Assembly (NCBI GenBank): GCA_017511405.1
Contig: JAFWKB010000043.1
Location: 1 to 7,807 of the forward strand
Reading direction: 5' to 3'
Length of the DNA: 7,807 bases
Source: Candidatus Saccharimonadota bacterium
Lineage (GTDB): Bacteria > Patescibacteriota > Saccharimonadia > Saccharimonadales > Saccharimonadaceae
Below the pieces are notes generated by a model that searched no databases, was not told where the DNA came from, and saw only the letters and a program-made list of their open reading frames with translations. Positions 5,597 through 7,807 of this stretch are shown here, piece by piece. The position numbers and the translations under genes were made by a program. The number at the start of each line of letters is the position of its first letter. The stretch's first letter is position 1.

Positions 5597-5612
5597 TTTC
5601 CGAATTATAGCA
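5597..5612 (-). promoter_or_regulatory. tilS promoter, predicted leaderless
   Basis: On the minus strand TGCTATAAT (5612-5604) is a consensus extended -10. Seven bases (TCGGAAA) separate it from the ATG at 5596-5594, placing the start of transcription at or next to the start codon. The -35 region is T-rich and poor. It lies back to back with the promoter of the gene at 5676, whose -10 is about 33 bp away. Confidence 0.7.
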
Positions 5613-5639
5613 TTTTTCTTCCAAAAAATAAAAAACTTG

Positions 5640-5671
5640 TGCTAGAATATAAATAAGTAACTAAAAAAGGG
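5640..5671 (+). promoter_or_regulatory. Promoter and Shine-Dalgarno of the small membrane-protein gene
   Basis: TGCTAGAAT at 5640-5648 is an extended -10 with one mismatch to TATAAT. Transcription should start near 5655. The leader carries AAGGG (5667-5671) 4 nt before the ATG at 5676, in a purine-rich stretch, so this gene uses a leadered start although its divergent neighbour tilS does not. Confidence 0.6.
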
Positions 5672-5675
5672 CATC

Positions 5676-5885
5676 ATGGCTACAAAAACATCTAAGAAAA
5701 AAACCGTCAATAAACGTAAACCGGCTCCAAAAGCCGAAAAAACTCCGGCTCCTTCGCGCAATAAAACCATTCGCGAATGTATGAACGAATCTGAAGTTCT
5801 TCATTTCCACATGCGGATTATTACCGTTCTTTCTATTGTTGTTTGTGTTCTTGTTGGTGTTATTCTCTACTTGGCTTTGCACTAA
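5676..5885 (+). CDS. Small basic single-pass membrane protein, function unknown
   Basis: A 69-residue protein that I cannot assign to a family. Residues 1-33 are Lys/Pro/Ala-rich and strongly basic (MATKTSKKKTVNKRKPAPKAEK...). Residues 34-46 (ECMNESEVLHFHM) are amphipathic. Residues about 47-68 (RIITVLSIVVCVLVGVILYLAL) form one transmembrane helix ending at the C-terminus (H69), giving a tail-anchored topology with the basic part in the cytoplasm. The basic Lys/Pro tail resembles histone-H1-like or nucleic-acid-binding tails in composition only, so binding to DNA, RNA or acidic lipids at the membrane is a guess. Its own extended -10 promoter, a Shine-Dalgarno and neighbour-like codon use support a real gene. 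It stands alone between divergent tilS and the independent lepA promoter. An antisense frame over the same bases has no such support. Confidence 0.8.
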   Translation: MATKTSKKKTVNKRKPAPKAEKTPAPSRNKTIRECMNESEVLHFHMRIITVLSIVVCVLVGVILYLALH

Positions 5886-5888
5886 TCT

Positions 5889-5896
5889 CCCCCCCC
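5889..5896. repeat. Run of eight C
   Basis: A poly-C tract stands just after the stop of the small membrane-protein gene and 4 nt before the lepA -35 hexamer. Such homopolymers can change length by slippage. It is outside any coding frame, so only promoter spacing or upstream contacts could be altered. Confidence 0.8.
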
Positions 5897-5900
5897 TCTG

Positions 5901-5928
5901 TTGAGATTTTCCCCTAATATGCTATAAT
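5901..5928 (+). promoter_or_regulatory. lepA promoter, predicted leaderless
   Basis: This is the best promoter in the window: TTGAGA (5901-5906), a 16-bp spacer, then TATAAT (5923-5928) with TG one base upstream (TGCTATAAT). The lepA ATG begins 7 nt after the -10, exactly where transcription should start, and there is no Shine-Dalgarno. A leaderless mRNA is predicted. Confidence 0.75.
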
Positions 5929-5935
5929 TGTTTCA

Positions 5936-7729
5936 ATGAATTCTGATAAAATTCGTAATTTTTGTATCATCGCTCATATTGACCACGGAAAATCCACCCT
6001 CGCTGACCGCATGATGGAGCTTACAGGGACCGTCTCCAAACGCGAGATGAAGGCCCAGCTTCTTGATTCGATGGAACTGGAGCGGGAAAAGGGAATTACG
6101 ATTAAACTCACACCGGTCTCGATGCACTGGCGTGGTTATGAACTTAATCTAATTGATACTCCCGGTCACGTTGATTTTTCTTATGAGGTTTCTCGTTCTC
6201 TCCAGGCTGTCGAAACCGCCGTACTTGTTGTTGATGCGACCCAAGGAATCCAAGCGCAAACTCTTGCCAATGTTTATCTCGCTATCGAACAAAACCTGAC
6301 TATTATTCCCGTAATCAACAAAATCGACCTTCCTGCTGCTGATGTTGAAAAAGTCAGTAAAGAAATCGTTAACCTTCTCGGCTGTAAAGAGAAAGATATT
6401 ATTGGTGTTTCCGCTAAAACCGGTCTTAATGTTGAAAAAGTTTTAGACGAAATAATCGAAAAAGGTGGAACTGTCTCGTCCCGAAACCTTGATTCTAAGA
6501 AGCCGGGAATTACGCGTGCCCTGATTTTTGATTCTTATTTTGACGATTATCGCGGTGTTGTTCTCTATGTGCGTATCTTTGACGGCAAAATCGAAAAAGG
6601 CTCTCCGATTCACATGATGGCCGCCAAATCAAATGGTCTTGCTCTTGAGGTTGGAAGGTTAACGCCCGATATGTCGCCTAAAACCACTCTAAACGAGGGA
6701 GAGATTGGCTATATCGTCACCAACCTTAAAACGACTCGTGAAGCTAAAGTTGGCGACACGGTTACTCTTTCTAAAAACCCCGCCAAAATTCCTCTCCCCG
6801 GTTATAAAAATGTCCTTCCCTTTGTTTATGCGGGATTTTTTCCAGTTTCCAACGAGGACTACAAGGCCCTTAAAGAAGCCATAGAAAAACTTTCCCTTTC
6901 CGACTCTGCTCTTCGCTTCGAGCCAGAAAACTCCCCTATCCTGGGCTTTGGCCTCCGTATCGGTTTCCTCGGCCTTCTTCATATGGATATCATTCGTGAA
7001 CGCCTTGAACGCGAGTTTAACCTCGACCTCGTAGTCACTAATCCTTCGACGAACTATGAAGTTATCATGAACTCTGGTGAAGAATTGGAGATTAAATCCG
7101 CCTCCGATCTTCCCGATGCCTCCGAGATTAAAGAAATTCGCGAACCTTGGGTTAAAGGAGAAATCATCCTCCCTAAACCTATGATTGGTTCCGTCTTGAA
7201 TCTAATCGTAGAAAAACGCGGCGTTCAAAAGAATCTTAGTTATATCGAAGACCGCGCCATTATTAACTTCGAAGCGCCTATGGCTAATCTCTTGACTGAT
7301 TTTTATGACCAACTCAAATCCGTTACCTCCGGCTACGCCTCTTTCAACTATGAGCTATCCGACTATCGTGCCGAAGATCTCGTCCGGGTTGATTTCCTTA
7401 TTGCCGGCACTAAAAATGATGCCCTTTCTATCATGTGCCACCGTTCTGAAGCCGATGCTATTGGCCGCACAGTTACCAAAAAACTCAAAGAGATTATTCC
7501 TCGCCAAAATTACGAAGTCGCCCTCCAAGCAGCTATTGGCGCGCGTATTATCGCCCGTGAAACCATCGGTGCTTACCGAAAAGACGTAACTGTTAAAATC
7601 CATACTGGCGACCGCGACCGCAAGGCGAAACTCCTCGAAAAACAAAAACGCGGCAAAGCTCGCATGAAGCGCTTCGGAAAAATCGACATCCCCTCAGATG
7701 CTTTTACGGTTATGCTGAAACGTGATTAA
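5936..7729 (+). CDS. lepA: Elongation factor 4 (LepA), ribosomal GTPase
   Basis: Translational GTPase that binds ribosomes and is implicated in back-translocation, initiation or 30S biogenesis, and fitness under ionic stress. The 597-residue length is normal. G1 is AHIDHGKST (13-21), switch I is LEREKGITIK (48-57), G3 is DTPGHVDF (74-81), G4 is NKID (128-131) and G5 is VSAK (158-161). Domain II follows (about 190-280, LYVRIFDG). Then come the EF-G-like domain III, the domain V hallmark GLRIGFLGLLHMDIIRERLE (about 341-360), and the LepA-specific C-terminal domain with RKDVTVKIHTGDRDRKAKL and LEKQKRGKARMKRFG (about 548-581). There is no domain IV, which separates it from EF-G. The start is unambiguous because the P-loop begins 13 residues in, and TATAAT sits 7 nt upstream. 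It is transcribed alone; its stop touches the end of a converging gene. Confidence 0.97.
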   Translation: MNSDKIRNFCIIAHIDHGKSTLADRMMELTGTVSKREMKAQLLDSMELEREKGITIKLTPVSMHWRGYELNLIDTPGHVDFSYEVSRSLQAVETAVLVVDATQGIQAQTLANVYLAIEQNLTIIPVINKIDLPAADVEKVSKEIVNLLGCKEKDIIGVSAKTGLNVEKVLDEIIEKGGTVSSRNLDSKKPGITRALIFDSYFDDYRGVVLYVRIFDGKIEKGSPIHMMAAKSNGLALEVGRLTPDMSPKTTLNEGEIGYIVTNLKTTREAKVGDTVTLSKNPAKIPLPGYKNVLPFVYAGFFPVSNEDYKALKEAIEKLSLSDSALRFEPENSPILGFGLRIGFLGLLHMDIIRERLEREFNLDLVVTNPSTNYEVIMNSGEELEIKSASDLPDASEIKEIREPWVKGEIILPKPMIGSVLNLIVEKRGVQKNLSYIEDRAIINFEAPMANLLTDFYDQLKSVTSGYASFNYELSDYRAEDLVRVDFLIAGTKNDALSIMCHRSEADAIGRTVTKKLKEIIPRQNYEVALQAAIGARIIARETIGAYRKDVTVKIHTGDRDRKAKLLEKQKRGKARMKRFGKIDIPSDAFTVMLKRD

Positions 7730-7807
7730 TCAAACAATCGCTTCGCTTGACTCTTTCTTCTTCTCGATATATTTATAAAGCTGCTCAACAAGCTCGTTAA
7801 ATACCTG
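7730..7807 (-). CDS. Partial converging gene, C-terminal 25 residues
   Basis: From the right edge the minus strand reads 25 open codons to TGA at 7732-7730, giving a helix-prone charged tail (VFNELVEQLYKYIEKKK followed by ESSEAIV). The stop directly abuts the lepA stop without overlap, matching the equally tight recX convergence. The composition is typical of a bacterial C-terminus, but 26 codons are too few to identify a family or exclude chance. It would be the only TGA stop in the window. Confidence 0.5.
   Translation of the reverse strand, partial: QVFNELVEQLYKYIEKKKESSEAIV

Noticed and set aside
5661..5882. Minus-strand open frame (73 codons) opposite the small membrane-protein gene
   Set aside because: The plus-strand gene has a promoter, a Shine-Dalgarno and a clean transmembrane helix; the antisense frame has none of these and is Phe/Asn-rich.
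1..7807. CRISPR array, tRNA or rRNA genes, insertion sequences, riboswitches
   Set aside because: I found no regularly spaced direct repeats, cloverleaf-like CCA-ended segments, transposase motifs or long structured leaders in the gaps between genes.

Overview
The window looks like a stretch of a small, streamlined bacterial genome, most probably a Patescibacteria/CPR member and perhaps a Saccharibacterium. This placement is an inference. It rests on the very tight gene packing, a TilS without the C-terminal domain, a DUF3152-type metalloprotease (a family otherwise best known from Actinobacteria), a FISUMP-like domain fragment, and promoters dominated by a TGnTATAAT extended -10 element. The standard code fits: nine complete genes read through without internal TGA, and Trp is encoded by TGG.

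Layout. Positions 1-333 hold no complete gene. The minus strand there carries an orphan fragment of a FISUMP/DUF1566-like (C-type-lectin-like) domain with neither a start at its N-terminal boundary nor a stop at its C-terminal boundary. It runs into a probable leftward promoter and a series of small inverted repeats serving a gene beyond the left edge. Positions 350-2786 (+) form a recA-Nudix-recX operon behind one promoter with a Shine-Dalgarno site. Facing it on the minus strand, 5596-2790 carries tilS followed by a three-gene cell-envelope-like set: a PRC-barrel protein, a membrane-anchored or secreted DUF3152 metalloprotease, and a membrane-anchored coiled-coil protein. Between the divergent tilS and lepA blocks lies a 69-residue basic single-pass membrane protein (+). 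lepA (+) fills the right end and abuts the 3' end of a converging gene cut by the window edge.

How the parts work together. RecA and RecX are a recombinase and its modulator, with a Nudix hydrolase lodged between them. TilS and LepA serve translation: lysidine modification of the AUA-decoding tRNA, and ribosome-associated elongation factor 4. The PRC-barrel, DUF3152 and coiled-coil genes overlap or nearly touch, so they are probably co-expressed and may act together at the membrane or cell surface. This is inferred from linkage only.

The most distinctive observations are: (a) lepA, tilS and the PRC-barrel gene each have a perfect TATAAT only 6-7 nt before the ATG, which predicts leaderless mRNAs, while neighbouring genes use Shine-Dalgarno leaders; (b) the orphan FISUMP fragment, either a gene relic or possibly a diversity-generating-retroelement repeat; (c) a DUF3152 protease with a shifted third zinc-binding histidine. 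I see no CRISPR array, tRNA, rRNA, insertion sequence or convincing intrinsic terminator.
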